From: an uncultured Clostridia bacterium
GTDB taxonomy: Bacteria > Bacillota > Clostridia > Lachnospirales > Anaerotignaceae
NCBI GenBank assembly: GCA_910583755.1
Contig: CAJTZO010000005.1
Coordinates: 51,300 to 115,299 of the forward strand
DNA length: 64,000 bases
Reading direction: 5' to 3'
Below, in pieces: positions 17,918 to 28,140 of the stretch (position 1 is its first letter; every line of letters starts with the position of its first letter). The translations under genes and the position numbers were made by a program. The notes under the pieces were generated by a model. The model worked only from the letters and a program-made list of their open reading frames with translations. It did not search any database and had not been told where the DNA came from.

Positions 17918-18206
17918 AATATATTCTCTTTTGGGACTTTGCCAAAAAGCAGGAAAAATGATTTCTGGTGAAGTTGGCTGTGAAGCAGCCATTAAAAATA
18001 AAACAGCGAAACTACTTGTATTAGCGGAAGATGCTTCAGAAAATACAAAAAAGAAATTTCAAAATAGTGCTACTTATTATCATATTCCCATTTTAATATT
18101 GGGTTCAAAGGAAAGAATCGGCATGGCACTTGGAAAAGAAAGTAGAGCAATCCTAGCCATTATAGAAGAAGGATTTGCAAAAAGCATTTTAAAAAAAATA
18201 AAATAA
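17910..18206 (+). CDS. ylxQ: L7Ae-family RNA-binding protein YlxQ
   Basis: A 98-residue ribosomal L7Ae-type protein, a family that binds kink-turn RNA. It starts [21 protein letters not shown], with [14 protein letters not shown] in the core. The ATG at 17910, after GGTGA inside ylxR, is preferred to an upstream in-frame ATG. It has the usual place between ylxR and infB; its precise role is not established. Confidence 0.9.
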   Translation: MDKIYSLLGLCQKAGKMISGEVGCEAAIKNKTAKLLVLAEDASENTKKKFQNSATYYHIPILILGSKERIGMALGKESRAILAIIEEGFAKSILKKIK

Positions 18207-18225
18207 AATTATTGGAGGTGGAGCA

Positions 18226-20313
18226 ATGCCTAAAGTTAGAATTTATGAGCTTGCAAAAATGTTAAAAATAGAAAACAAAGAATTGATTGAAAAATTGAAA
18301 GAACTGGGAATTGAAGCAAAAAGCCATATGAGCGTTTTAACAGAAGAAGATGCGGCTGTTGTGATGGAAATGTTTGATACAAAAGAAAGCACGATTGTTG
18401 CACAGGAAAAAAATACAGCAACACAAGAAGAAAAACAACAATCAGAGAATCAAAACAATAAAAAAGGGCAACATAAAAAAGGAAAAAATTATAAGCAAGA
18501 TGCTCAAAAAATAGAACAAGAAGAAACAAAGCAAGAAGAAACAAAGCAAGAAGAAGATGTTGCTGTAAGATATATTGGTGAAAATCCTACTGTGAAAGAA
18601 TTAGCGGAAGTATTAGACAAAAATGCATCAGAAATTGTTAAATCTTTAATGAAAAAAGGTATTATGGCTGCTATTAATCAAAATGTAGATTTTGATATGG
18701 CGGTTGCTATTGCAGAGGAATTTGATATTATTTTAGAAAAAGAGCAAGAAAAGGATATTATGGAGGAAGTGTTTGGACAGGAAGAAGACGACGACGAAAA
18801 AGATTTAATGGAAAGACCCCCTGTTGTCGTTGTTATGGGACACGTTGACCACGGTAAAACTTCCCTTTTGGATTCCATTCGCCATAGTAGTGTGACAAGT
18901 AACGAAGCAGGTGGCATTACACAGCATATTGGTGCTTATACCGTGCAAATTGATGGAAAACCAATTACTTTTTTAGATACACCCGGACATGAAGCTTTTA
19001 CAGCTATGAGAATGAGAGGGGCACAGATTACAGATATTGCTGTATTGGTTGTTGCAGCAGATGATGGTGTTATGCCACAAACGATAGAAGCAATTAACCA
19101 TGCTAAAGCAGCAGGAGTAGATATTATTGTTGCAATTAACAAAATGGATAAACCTTCTGCAAATCCAGATAGAGTAAAACAAGAGTTAACAGAGTATGGT
19201 CTTTTAGCAGAGGATTGGGGCGGAGAAACTATTTGTGTTCCTGTTTCTGCTGTCAATAAGCAAGGCATTGACCAACTTTTAGAAATGATTACCTTAGTAG
19301 CAGAAATGAAGGAATTAAGAGCAAATCCTCATAAAAAAGCAAGAGGTGCCATTGTAGAAGCACAACTGGATAAAGGGAGAGGTTCTGTTGCAACTGTATT
19401 AGTACAGAGTGGCACATTACAGGTAGGCGACCCTATTGTAGCAGGTAGTGCTTATGGAAAAATTAGAGCAATGACAGATGATAAGGGAAGACGTGTGAAA
19501 AAAGCAGGTCCTTCAACACCTGTGGAAGTATTGGGACTTTCAGAAGTGCCAACTGCGGGTGACACATTCTATGTAGCAGAAAATGAAAAACAAGCAAGGC
19601 AAGTGGCAGAAAGTGTCATTGCAAAAAATAGAGAAAATCTGATTAAGGATACACCACAAAAAGTATCTTTGGATGATTTATTTACACAAATACAGTCTGG
19701 AAATGTGAAAGATTTGAATATTGTTGTAAAAGCAGATGTACAAGGTTCTGTGGAGGCAGTGCGCCAAAGTTTAGAAAGACTGTCTAATGAAGAAGTACGA
19801 ATTCGTATTATTCATGGTGGTGTGGGTACCATTACAGAATCAGATGTTATGTTAGCTTCTGCTTCCAATGCCATTATTATTGGTTTTAATGTACGTCCAG
19901 AACCAGCAGCAAAATTATTTGCAGATGAAGAAAAAGTGGATGTTAGATTGTATAGAGTAATTTATAATGCTATTGAAGATATTACAGCAGCCATGAAGGG
20001 TATGCTTGACCCAGTTTATGAAGAAAAAGTAATCGGTCATGCAGAAATTCGTCAAATTTTTAAAGCTTCTGGTATAGGTAATATTGCTGGTAGCTATATA
20101 TTAGATGGTAAATTTGAAAGAAATTGCCAAGCTAGAGTAACAAGAGATGGTATTGTCATTTTTGAAGGAGAAATTGAAAGTTTAAAACGTTTTAAAGATG
20201 ATGTAAAAGAAGTTGCCGCAGGTTATGAATGTGCTTTTGTACTGAAAAAATTTAACGATATTAAAGTAGGAGACTTTGTAGAAGCTTTTAAAATGGTAGA
20301 AGTACCAAGATAA
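18226..20313 (+). CDS. infB: Translation initiation factor IF-2
   Basis: GTPase that brings initiator tRNA to the 30S subunit, 695 residues. Two IF2 N-terminal modules (residues 1-50 and ~115-165) flank a Lys/Gln/Glu-rich linker. The G domain shows [13 protein letters not shown] (G1), [12 protein letters not shown] (G3) and NKMDKP (G4), followed by domains II, III ([16 protein letters not shown]) and IV. AATGCC after GGAGGTGG sets the start. It is the core gene of the operon. Confidence 0.97.
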   Translation: MPKVRIYELAKMLKIENKELIEKLKELGIEAKSHMSVLTEEDAAVVMEMFDTKESTIVAQEKNTATQEEKQQSENQNNKKGQHKKGKNYKQDAQKIEQEETKQEETKQEEDVAVRYIGENPTVKELAEVLDKNASEIVKSLMKKGIMAAINQNVDFDMAVAIAEEFDIILEKEQEKDIMEEVFGQEEDDDEKDLMERPPVVVVMGHVDHGKTSLLDSIRHSSVTSNEAGGITQHIGAYTVQIDGKPITFLDTPGHEAFTAMRMRGAQITDIAVLVVAADDGVMPQTIEAINHAKAAGVDIIVAINKMDKPSANPDRVKQELTEYGLLAEDWGGETICVPVSAVNKQGIDQLLEMITLVAEMKELRANPHKKARGAIVEAQLDKGRGSVATVLVQSGTLQVGDPIVAGSAYGKIRAMTDDKGRRVKKAGPSTPVEVLGLSEVPTAGDTFYVAENEKQARQVAESVIAKNRENLIKDTPQKVSLDDLFTQIQSGNVKDLNIVVKADVQGSVEAVRQSLERLSNEEVRIRIIHGGVGTITESDVMLASASNAIIIGFNVRPEPAAKLFADEEKVDVRLYRVIYNAIEDITAAMKGMLDPVYEEKVIGHAEIRQIFKASGIGNIAGSYILDGKFERNCQARVTRDGIVIFEGEIESLKRFKDDVKEVAAGYECAFVLKKFNDIKVGDFVEAFKMVEVPR

Positions 20314-20337
20314 GACAGAAAAAACAGGAGAAAAAAT

Positions 20338-20718
20338 ATGAAAAATAATAATAGAATTTCTCGTATTAATGATGAGATTATGAAAGAACTTTCTCAAATA
20401 ATACGTTCTGAAGTAAAAGACCCACGTATTGGCGCAATGACGACGGTGATACGTGTGGATACCACAACAGATTTAAAATATTGTAAGGTATTTGTATCTG
20501 TTTTAGGAAAAGAGGAAGAAAAACAAAATGTAATGAAGGGCTTAAAAAATGCAAGTGGTTTTATGAGACATTTATTAGCAGAAAGAATTAATTTACGTTT
20601 TACACCAGAATTACAGTTTAAATTAGATGAATCCACAGAATATGCTATTCATATGGACCAATTAATGGAGCAAGTTGCAAAAGAAAGAGAAGCACGGGAG
20701 TCTGGTGAATCAAGATGA
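20338..20718 (+). CDS. rbfA: Ribosome-binding factor A
   Basis: A 126-residue KH-fold protein needed for 16S maturation at the 5' end, especially in the cold. Hallmarks: RISRINDEIMKELSQII, EVKDPRIG, and LRFTPELQFKLDES near the C-terminus. CAGGAG precedes the ATG. Its last codons overlap the nrnA start by four bases. Confidence 0.95.
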   Translation: MKNNNRISRINDEIMKELSQIIRSEVKDPRIGAMTTVIRVDTTTDLKYCKVFVSVLGKEEEKQNVMKGLKNASGFMRHLLAERINLRFTPELQFKLDESTEYAIHMDQLMEQVAKEREARESGESR

Positions 20719-21671
20719 ACAACACATTAGAACAAATCAAAAAAGGACTACAATATTGTAGTAAAATTGCTATCGGGGGACATTTAAACCCTGATGGCGA
20801 TGCAGTAGGTGCTTGTTTTGCTTTTGCCTATGCACTACAAAAGGAAGGCAAAAAAGTATCCGTTGTTTTGGAAGAATTTTCAAAAAAATATGATATGATA
20901 GCTGATAAGTCATTATTGCTATCGAAAGAAGACTATAATAGTAGCACTTTTGATGCTTTTATCGCATTAGATTGTGGTGATAAGGAGCGTTTAGGAGAAG
21001 CAAAAGCAATTTTTGATAGAACAAAGTTAAAAATTAATATAGACCATCATGTAAGCAATACTTATTTTGGTGATTATAATTATGTAGACAGTGATGCTTC
21101 TTCTACTTCAGAAATTGTATATCATTTTTTAAGAGAAGATGGCATGAATCAACAAATTGCTTCTGCACTTTATGCAGGTATTTTATATGATACTGCAGGA
21201 TTTCGTCATACTTCCACAAGCCCTATGACCATGACAGCCGCAGCGGAGTTAATGACCTATTCTATTCCAGCTAATAAAATTTATACTACCTTTTTTGATA
21301 ATAGAACATTTTCTGAATTAAAGTTGTTAGGAAAAGCGTTTGAAAAGGCAGAAAGGTATTTTGATGGAAATGTTATCTACACTTTTTTGACACAACAGGA
21401 TATTGAAAAGTGTCAAGGCACTAGTAAAGAAGTGGACAGTGTTGTTAATTTTATAAAAGGAGTAGAAGAAATTAAAATTGCCTGTTTTATTTATGAAAAG
21501 GGCGAAAAAGAAGTAAAAGCAAGTTTTAGAGGAGAAGATGGTTTTGATGTTTGTAAACTGGCACAACATTTTGGTGGCGGTGGACATGTAAAGGCAGCAG
21601 GTTGTACTATTTATAGCAGCATAGACCAAGCTTGGCAGGAGATACAGCAGAAATTAGCAGAATTGTTTTGA
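20715..21671 (+). CDS. nrnA: DHH-family oligoribonuclease / pAp phosphatase NrnA
   Basis: Degrades nano-RNAs and dephosphorylates 3'-phosphoadenosine 5'-phosphate. The 318-residue protein has the DHH domain (GGHLNPDGDAVGA, LDCGDKERL, NIDHHVSNTYFGDYN) and the C-terminal DHHA1 domain with GGGGHVKAAGC. It sits between rbfA and truB as in many Firmicutes, with a four-base overlap at its start and ten bases to truB. Confidence 0.93.
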   Translation: MNNTLEQIKKGLQYCSKIAIGGHLNPDGDAVGACFAFAYALQKEGKKVSVVLEEFSKKYDMIADKSLLLSKEDYNSSTFDAFIALDCGDKERLGEAKAIFDRTKLKINIDHHVSNTYFGDYNYVDSDASSTSEIVYHFLREDGMNQQIASALYAGILYDTAGFRHTSTSPMTMTAAAELMTYSIPANKIYTTFFDNRTFSELKLLGKAFEKAERYFDGNVIYTFLTQQDIEKCQGTSKEVDSVVNFIKGVEEIKIACFIYEKGEKEVKASFRGEDGFDVCKLAQHFGGGGHVKAAGCTIYSSIDQAWQEIQQKLAELF

Positions 21672-21681
21672 GGGGGAAAAC

Positions 21682-22587
21682 ATGGACGGTATCTTTAATA
21701 TTTACAAACAAAAAGGTTTTACTTCTCATGATGTTGTGGCAGTTGTACGGAAAACAATACAGCAAAAAAAAGTAGGACATACCGGCACGTTAGACCCTGA
21801 TGCAGAAGGCGTTTTACCAATTTGTGTAGGAAAAGGTACAAAATTAGCCGATTATATTATGGATGGAAAAAAGAGCTATCGTGCCGTTGTGACGCTAGGC
21901 GTTACAACAACAACAGAAGATGCTTCTGGTGAAGTGATTGAAAACAAAGAAGTTTTGTTTGAGGAACAAACCATTGAAAAGGTAGTGCAATCTTTTTTAG
22001 GTACTTATCAGCAAGTTCCGCCAATGTATTCTGCAATAAAGGTGAATGGCAAAAAATTATATGAATTGGCAAGAGCTGGACAAGAAGTTGAAAGAAAAGC
22101 GAGAGAGGTTACTATTTTTGCGATTCAGATTACAAAATTTATGCCTCCAAATCAATTTGAGATGGATGTTATTTGTTCAAAGGGTACCTATATCAGAACG
22201 CTTTGTGCAGATATTGGCAAAAAATTAAAATGTGGTGCACATATGGCTTCTCTTTTAAGAACTTCTTCTGGTATGTTTTCTTTGGATACCTCAATTACAT
22301 TAGAACAATTAAAAAAACTTGCAGAAAAAAAACAACTGCAAAAAGTATTATTTCCTTTAGAAAAAGCATTAGAGCAATACAGTAGTGTTATAGTCTCTCC
22401 AAAAGGAAATAAATTATTGTATAATGGAAATCCTATTTATGAACAGTTTTTTGAGCAAAAAAAGGGAACCATTACACAAGGAGAAATGGTACTGGGATAT
22501 GATAGTGAAGAAACATTAATTGGTATCTACAAAATAATTATAGAAAAAAATAGGCTATGTATGAAGCCTTTGAAAATATTGCTTTAA
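21682..22587 (+). CDS. truB: tRNA pseudouridine(55) synthase TruB
   Basis: Makes the universal T-loop pseudouridine. The 301-residue enzyme has VGHTGTLDPDAEGVLPICVG, with the catalytic aspartate in TLDPDA near residue 38, KSYRAVVTLG, and CSKGTYIRTLCADIG in the core. A PUA-like C-terminal part follows. It is next to ribF, whose ribosome site overlaps the truB stop codon. Confidence 0.96.
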   Translation: MDGIFNIYKQKGFTSHDVVAVVRKTIQQKKVGHTGTLDPDAEGVLPICVGKGTKLADYIMDGKKSYRAVVTLGVTTTTEDASGEVIENKEVLFEEQTIEKVVQSFLGTYQQVPPMYSAIKVNGKKLYELARAGQEVERKAREVTIFAIQITKFMPPNQFEMDVICSKGTYIRTLCADIGKKLKCGAHMASLLRTSSGMFSLDTSITLEQLKKLAEKKQLQKVLFPLEKALEQYSSVIVSPKGNKLLYNGNPIYEQFFEQKKGTITQGEMVLGYDSEETLIGIYKIIIEKNRLCMKPLKILL

Positions 22588-22598
22588 AGGAGTCTATC

Positions 22599-23546
22599 AT
22601 GGAACATATAACAGATACAAAGATTACGCAACACCAACCTACAGCAATTACCATAGGAAATTTTGATGGGTTGCATATGGGACATAGGGCTTTGATTGGG
22701 TTGACAAAGCAGTTTGCAAAAGAAGAAGACTTAAAAAGTATTGTTTTTTCTTTTTCGCCACATCCTATGTTTGTTTTTGGTAAGCCAGAGTTTGCACTGG
22801 TTATGGCACCTTCTGAAAAAAAATATATGATGGAAAAAATGGGAATAGATGCTTATATTGAATATCCTTTTGATAAAGAATTTTCTTCTATGACACCAGA
22901 ACAATTTGCTTGTGATTTAATTTTTGACCAGTTAAATTGTAAAGTGTTGATTGTAGGAGAAAATTATAAATTTGGAAAAAATCAAGCAGGAGATTATGAA
23001 CTTTTGAGAGTTTTGGGGGAGCAGAGAGGAGTAAAAGTGATTTATGTTCCTTCTGTACTATTTGAAGGGGATAGAGTAAGCAGCACAAGGATACGACAAT
23101 GTTTAAAAGAAAAAAATTTAGAAGAAGCAAATCGTATGTTAATATCTCCTTATTTTATACTGGGAGAAGTGGCAGAAGGGAAAAAATTAGGTAGAACAAT
23201 TGGCTTTCCAACTGTCAACATCAAAGCACATTCTAAAAAGCTGTTTCCACCAAATGGTGTTTATGCTACAAAAACATTGCATGATGGAAAAATGTATTAT
23301 GGTGTTACTAATATTGGAAAAAACCCTACTGTGGATGGAACAACAAAAGTAGTAGAAACCTATCTTTTTGATTTTAAAAAAATGGTTTATGGAGAAACAA
23401 TACAAACATACTTTTTCAAATTTATAAGAGAAGAACAAAAATTTCCATCTGTAGAGGCATTACGCCAACAAATGGAAAGGGATGCAGAAAGTGCAAAACA
23501 GTATTTTGATTCTCCAGAGTATGATAATTGGCGTGAAGAAAAATAG
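22599..23546 (+). CDS. ribF: Bifunctional riboflavin kinase / FAD synthetase RibF
   Basis: Converts riboflavin to FMN and then FAD. The 315-residue protein has the nucleotidyltransferase domain with TIGNFDGLHMGHRALI and SSTRIRQCL, then the kinase domain with GRTIGFPTVNIK and GVTNIGKNPTV. An in-frame ATG at 22557 lies inside truB; AAAGGAG at 22586-22592 favours the ATG at 22599. It is the last gene of the translation operon; rpsO, which often follows in Firmicutes, is absent here. Confidence 0.94.
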   Translation: MEHITDTKITQHQPTAITIGNFDGLHMGHRALIGLTKQFAKEEDLKSIVFSFSPHPMFVFGKPEFALVMAPSEKKYMMEKMGIDAYIEYPFDKEFSSMTPEQFACDLIFDQLNCKVLIVGENYKFGKNQAGDYELLRVLGEQRGVKVIYVPSVLFEGDRVSSTRIRQCLKEKNLEEANRMLISPYFILGEVAEGKKLGRTIGFPTVNIKAHSKKLFPPNGVYATKTLHDGKMYYGVTNIGKNPTVDGTTKVVETYLFDFKKMVYGETIQTYFFKFIREEQKFPSVEALRQQMERDAESAKQYFDSPEYDNWREEK

Positions 23547-23630
23547 AATATTAAACAGAAGCTATATTCATTTTGTAAAAAAAATAAAAATTGACAAAAT
23601 TTTAAGCATAACATCCCCAAAGTTCAAATA

Positions 23631-23659
23631 AAAATCACTGACAAAAAAAGTTAGTGATT
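23631..23659 (+). terminator. Weak hairpin, first half of a duplicated terminator
   Basis: AATCACTGAC at 23633-23642 pairs with GTTAGTGATT at 23650-23659 with one mismatch. It is a near-copy of the terminator stem at 23854-23886, and a repeat element lies exactly between the two. There is no T-run here. Confidence 0.5.
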
Positions 23660-23787
23660 CAGCTTGTCAAAAAACCTTAAGGGCTAGCCCTCAAACTCCT
23701 CAAAGAACTTTAATGCGAAACTAACGTTTTGCTAAAAAGATTGATTTGATAAGGAAAAACGCTAGTTTTTCCATGAAAGTTTTTTGT
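23660..23787 (+). repeat. Dispersed intergenic repeat, copy 2
   Basis: Starts CAGCTTGTCAAAAAACCTTA, followed by the perfect palindrome GGGCTAGCCC at 23681-23690, CTCAAACTCCTCAAAGAACTTT, a second stem around GCGAAACTAACGTTTTGC, and a third, GGAAAAACGCTAGTTTTTCC, ending near CATGAAAGTTTTTT. The same module order occurs at 30468-30589 and, inverted, at 51661-51777. Three successive hairpins suggest a structured RNA or MITE-like element. Confidence 0.75.
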
Positions 23788-23853
23788 CCAACTTTTTTTT
23801 AAAAAGTTGGTGGGTGTGGGTGAAACCCACAAAAAAGACTTTATTGACAAACT

Positions 23854-23886
23854 AAATCACTGACAAAGAGGGTCAGTGATTTTTTT
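23854..23886. terminator. Terminator shared by ribF and the purL unit
   Basis: AAATCACTGAC at 23854-23864 pairs with GTCAGTGATTT at 23872-23882, followed by T residues. On the minus strand it ends the purL-small ORF transcript. Confidence 0.8.
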
Positions 23887-23890
23887 ATGT

Positions 23891-24001
23891 TTAATATTCT
23901 CTATCTCTTGTGTTCAAATCAATAATCGACATTGTTAAAAGTGCTGCGGATACTGCCAAGGATACGGCACTTAATACTAATTTTGTTATTTTCACAATCA
24001 T
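23891..24001 (-). CDS. Unrecognised 36-residue membrane peptide downstream of purL
   Basis: A small ORF, ATG at 24001 and TAA at 23891-23893, encoding a 36-residue peptide. It has a basic start (MIVKITK), one hydrophobic helix (LVLSAVSLAVSAALLTMSII) and a charged end (DLNTRDREY). AAGGAGGA lies immediately before the ATG and begins at the purL stop, so translation is probably coupled to purL. A terminator follows at once. I know no family. Ribosome site, helix and position support a real gene, but no conservation could be tested. Confidence 0.6.
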   Translation of the reverse strand: MIVKITKLVLSAVSLAVSAALLTMSIIDLNTRDREY

Positions 24002-24010
24002 TCCTCCTTT

Positions 24011-27000
24011 TTATTTAAAATAATTTACACCAGATACAAATAATTTCTGGTCTTTTTCTCCCAGTACATTTTTATAAAGACCTGCTCCAATTCTTTCAGA
24101 ATGTCCCATTTTGCCCAATACCCTGCCATCAGGACTTGTAATACCTTCAATCGCCATCATAGAGCCATTTGGATTATAACGAATATCATAGCTTGGATTG
24201 CCAGAAGGGTCTACATATTGTGTAGCAATTTGTCCATTTGTAGCAAGTTCTTCTAATACAGATTGTGGTGCAATAAATCTTCCTTCTCCATGTGATACAG
24301 GTATGGTGTAAATATCATCGGTTTCTACACCCCAAAGCCAAGGGGATAAATTAGATGTAATTTTAGTATCTACCAGACAAGAAATATGTCTACCAATTTG
24401 ATTATAGGTCAAAGTTGGGCTGTTTTCGTCAATGTCTCTGATTTCACCATAAGGCACTAAGCCCAATTTTACAAGTGCTTGGAATCCATTACAGATACCT
24501 AGCATTAAGCCATCTCTTACTTGTAATAAATCCATAACAGCTTCTTTAATGATTGGATTTCTGAAGGTTGCTGCAATAAATTTTCCAGAACCTTCTGGCT
24601 CATCACCTGCGCTAAATCCACCCGGAAGCATAATCATTTGTGCATTACGAATCATTTTTTCCATTTTTGCAATGGTTTGTTCTAATGCCTGCACAGATAA
24701 GTTTGCAATCACAAGAGTTTCCACTTGCGCGCCTGCTTTTTCAAATGCTCTTTTAGAATCATATTCACAGTTTGTACCCGGAAAAACAGGAATTAAAACA
24801 CGAGGTTTTGCAATACCATGTCCGTGTGTTGCCTTTTGGGATATCGTATAATTTGGTACAGAAATGGTTTCTTTGTTTGTCATTTTTGTTTTGGTTGGGA
24901 AAACGCTTTCTAATGGTGTTTTCCAAACATTTACAGCTTCTTTGATATCAATTTCTACATTGCCATAGGTAATTACCGGTTTTGCAATGGTTTCTCCCAG
25001 TATAATAGCATCAGCACCTTTAAAATCAAATACTTTGGAGTTTGTCAATTCTAATACAAAAGAACCATATTCTGGTTGAAAAAAGTCTTGCTGTTGTAAT
25101 TCATCATTTAATTCTACACCTACAAAATTTCCAAAAGCCATTTTACTAATTGCTTCTGCAATACCACCACTTCTTACCGTATGGGCAGAAACACAGATAC
25201 CTTTTTGAATATATTCATGTACTAAGGTAAATATTTTTTTCAGATAGTCGTAATCTGGTAAATAATTTTCATCTAATTTTGCAGGTAAAAAGACTACTTT
25301 ATTTCCTGGCTTTTTAAACTCTGGAGAAATAATATTTTTTACATTTTCATAATCTACAGCAAAGGAAACCAATGTTGGGGGAACTGTTTTATCTTCAAAA
25401 GTACCTGACATACTATCTTTTCCGCCGATTGCAGCAACACCTAGTTCCATTTGTGCTTTTAATGCACCAATTAAAGCAGCAAAAGGTTTGCCCCATTTTT
25501 CTGGATTTGTTCCCAATCTTTCAAAATATTCTTGAAAGGTCAATCTTGCTTTTTGATAATCTCCACCTGTTGCTACAATTTTTGCTAAGGATTCCACAAC
25601 TGCAAAGACTGCACCATGGAATGGACTCCATTTTGCAATTTCTGGATGATATCCAAAGCTCATCATAGTAGCTGTTGTTGTTTCACCTTCTAATAAAGGA
25701 ACTTTTGCTGCCATTGCTTCGGATGGCGTTAATTGATTTTTTCCACCAAAAGGCATTAATATTGTGCCTGCTCCAATGGTAGAGTCAAAACGTTCTACCA
25801 ATCCTTTTTGACTTGCAATATTTAATTTGGTTAAATTTTCAAGCCATGCTTGTTTAAAATCGGTTTCAATCAATGTTTCTGGAACAGAGGTCTTTTTAAA
25901 GAAATTATCTCTCGTTGGCATTTTTACAAGAACGTCTGTTTTTTGTGTTGCACCATTGGTATCCAAAAAGTCTCTGGAGATATTAACAATATCTTTTCCT
26001 CGCCAGTTCATAATCAATCTTCTATTGTCTGTAACAACAGCAACTTCTGTTGCTTCTAAGTTTTCCTCTAAAGCATAGCGAATAAATGCTTGTACATTTT
26101 CTTTCGCAACAACAACAGCCATTCTTTCTTGTGATTCTGAAATAGCTAATTCTGTACCATCTAAACCTTCATATTTTTTAGGAACAGCATCCAAGTGAAT
26201 GGTTAATCCTTCTGCAAGTTCTCCAATGGCAACAGAAACACCACCTGCACCAAAGTCATTACATCTTTTAATCATTTTGCTGACAGTGGCATTACGGAAT
26301 AAGCGTTGTAATTTTCTTTCGGTAGGCGGATTTCCTTTTTGTACTTCTGCACCACAGGTTTCAATAGAAGCAATCGTATGCTCTTTGGAAGAACCGGTTG
26401 CACCACCACAGCCGTCACGTCCTGTTCTGCCGCCCACCAATATAATAACATCTCCTGCTTGAGGTCTTTCTCTGACAACATTTTCTTTTTTGGCTGCGCC
26501 AATAACAGCACCAATTTCCATTCTTTTTGCAATAAAACCTGCGTCATATAATTCTGTTACTTGTCCAGTTGCTAAACCAATTTGATTCCCATAGGAACTA
26601 TAACCTTTTGCTGCTTCTGTCACAATTTTTCTTTGTGGCAATTTTCCTGCAATAGTGTCTGATACTTTCCCTGTTGGGTCACCTGCACCTGTTACTCTCA
26701 TTGCTTGATATACATAGGAACGTCCGGACAATGGGTCACGAATAGCACCACCTAAACAAGTTGCAGCACCGCCAAAAGGCTCTATTTCTGTTGGATGGTT
26801 ATGGGTTTCATTTTTAAACATAATAAGCCAATCTTCTGTAACACCATCTACATCGACAGGCACCACAATAGAACAAGCATTAATTTCTTCTGATTGGTCT
26901 AAATTATCCAGCAAGCCTTTTTTTCTTAATGCTTTCATGCCTAAAACAGCAATATCCATTAAATTAACATCTCTTTGTGTTTCTTTTTCTCCATAAACTT

Positions 27001-27784
27001 CTTTTCTTTCCGCTTGATATAATTCATAGGCTTTTTGGAAAGGGGCTTTATATTTTCCATCTTCTATAGTAACATTTTCGATTTTTGTTTGAAAAGTGGT
27101 ATGTCGACAATGGTCAGACCAATAAGTATCAATGACTCTGATTTCTGTTACAGATGGATTTCTTTTTTCTGTATCTCTAAAATATTGCTGACAAAAAATA
27201 AAATCTTCTTTGCTCATGGCAGTAGATAATTCTTGACGAAGTGCTTCCAATTCCTCTGGAGTTTTCTCAATAAATCCTTCAAAATTTTTTACATCTTCTG
27301 GTATTTCTGTCTCTAATTGCAGGCTATTTGGTTTTTCCAGAGAAGCTTCACGGCTATCTACTGGATTAATGCAGTAGTTTTTAATTTTTTGTAATTCTTC
27401 TGGAGAAATCTCCCCTTTTAAAGCAAATACTTTTGCAACTGCAATTGTGGGTTTTTCTGCTTGAGAAATTAATTGCACACATTGCATAGCAGAATCTGCT
27501 CTTTGGTCATATTGTCCCGGCAAATATTCTGTTGCAAAGATATGTTCTTCTTCTGAAAAAGGTGCTTCTTCAGAAACATAGTCAACAGGAGGTTCTGAAA
27601 AAATGGTGTTTTTTGCACTTTGATAATCTTTTTCGCTAATGCCTTCTACATCATACCGATGAAGGATTCTTAATGAAGTTAATCCTGCTACACCAATGTT
27701 TTCTTTTAAATCCTCTAAAAGGTGTTGTGCTTCGACATCACAGCCTGCTTTTTTTTCTACATATAGACGCTTTATTTCTTCCAT
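24011..27784 (-). CDS. purL: Phosphoribosylformylglycinamidine synthase, single-chain PurL
   Basis: ATP-dependent amidation of FGAR to FGAM in purine synthesis. This is the long one-polypeptide form, 1257 residues: N-terminal PurS-like part, two AIRS-type halves (HNHPTEIEPFGGAATCLGGAIRD, and FGAGGVSVAIGELAEG), and a C-terminal glutamine amidotransferase (PVFPGTNCEYDSKRAFEKAG, nucleophile in LGICNGFQ, and PVSHGEGRF). GAAGGGGA favours the ATG at 27784 over the upstream in-frame start at 27805. It is on the opposite strand to purC-purB. Confidence 0.96.
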   Translation of the reverse strand: MEEIKRLYVEKKAGCDVEAQHLLEDLKENIGVAGLTSLRILHRYDVEGISEKDYQSAKNTIFSEPPVDYVSEEAPFSEEEHIFATEYLPGQYDQRADSAMQCVQLISQAEKPTIAVAKVFALKGEISPEELQKIKNYCINPVDSREASLEKPNSLQLETEIPEDVKNFEGFIEKTPEELEALRQELSTAMSKEDFIFCQQYFRDTEKRNPSVTEIRVIDTYWSDHCRHTTFQTKIENVTIEDGKYKAPFQKAYELYQAERKEVYGEKETQRDVNLMDIAVLGMKALRKKGLLDNLDQSEEINACSIVVPVDVDGVTEDWLIMFKNETHNHPTEIEPFGGAATCLGGAIRDPLSGRSYVYQAMRVTGAGDPTGKVSDTIAGKLPQRKIVTEAAKGYSSYGNQIGLATGQVTELYDAGFIAKRMEIGAVIGAAKKENVVRERPQAGDVIILVGGRTGRDGCGGATGSSKEHTIASIETCGAEVQKGNPPTERKLQRLFRNATVSKMIKRCNDFGAGGVSVAIGELAEGLTIHLDAVPKKYEGLDGTELAISESQERMAVVVAKENVQAFIRYALEENLEATEVAVVTDNRRLIMNWRGKDIVNISRDFLDTNGATQKTDVLVKMPTRDNFFKKTSVPETLIETDFKQAWLENLTKLNIASQKGLVERFDSTIGAGTILMPFGGKNQLTPSEAMAAKVPLLEGETTTATMMSFGYHPEIAKWSPFHGAVFAVVESLAKIVATGGDYQKARLTFQEYFERLGTNPEKWGKPFAALIGALKAQMELGVAAIGGKDSMSGTFEDKTVPPTLVSFAVDYENVKNIISPEFKKPGNKVVFLPAKLDENYLPDYDYLKKIFTLVHEYIQKGICVSAHTVRSGGIAEAISKMAFGNFVGVELNDELQQQDFFQPEYGSFVLELTNSKVFDFKGADAIILGETIAKPVITYGNVEIDIKEAVNVWKTPLESVFPTKTKMTNKETISVPNYTISQKATHGHGIAKPRVLIPVFPGTNCEYDSKRAFEKAGAQVETLVIANLSVQALEQTIAKMEKMIRNAQMIMLPGGFSAGDEPEGSGKFIAATFRNPIIKEAVMDLLQVRDGLMLGICNGFQALVKLGLVPYGEIRDIDENSPTLTYNQIGRHISCLVDTKITSNLSPWLWGVETDDIYTIPVSHGEGRFIAPQSVLEELATNGQIATQYVDPSGNPSYDIRYNPNGSMMAIEGITSPDGRVLGKMGHSERIGAGLYKNVLGEKDQKLFVSGVNYFK

Positions 27785-27869
27785 ATTGTAATCCCCTTCA
27801 TACACAATCTATTTTTTTAATGTTATTGTCATATTGTACCATGTTATGCTACTCTTGTAAAAGGATTTT

Positions 27870-27990
27870 TCATGCTTTCTTAAAAGAAAGAAACAAAGAA
27901 CGTTTAGCGGAAACTTCGTTTCTTTAAAAGAATTAATTTTAATAAGGAAAAATGGTGGTTTTTCTACAAAAATTTGCAGAGTGAAAAGCC
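27870..27990. repeat. Dispersed intergenic repeat, degenerate copy 3
   Basis: Contains AAAGAACGTTTAGCGGAAACTTCGTTTCT and then ATTAATTTTAATAAGGAAAAA, which align with the middle and last modules of the copy at 30468-30589 and with the inverted copy at 42608-42640. The GGGCTAGCCC end module is missing. It lies upstream of purL on the divergent side. No ORF is seen in 27785-28140 beyond this and the promoter at 28040. Confidence 0.55.
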
Positions 27991-28039
27991 TATAAAAAGG
28001 AGAAAGTTTTTGGCTAAACTTTTTTAAAGAAAGATTTGA

Positions 28040-28068
28040 TTGACAGATAAAAAAATTACTTTTATTCT
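28040..28068 (+). promoter_or_regulatory. Promoter of the orphan gene and perhaps aroC
   Basis: TTGACA at 28040-28045 and TATTCT at 28063-28068 with a 17-base spacer. Confidence 0.7.
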
Positions 28069-28140
28069 ATAGTTAGATTATGCCACAATTTCAAAAAAAT
28101 ATAAATTATTTTATCCATAGAAATGAGGTGTTTTTTAGAT

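Noticed and set aside
18236..19268. Long antisense frames within infB
   Set aside because: They are the complement of a GTPase gene with strong codon bias and have no start signals.
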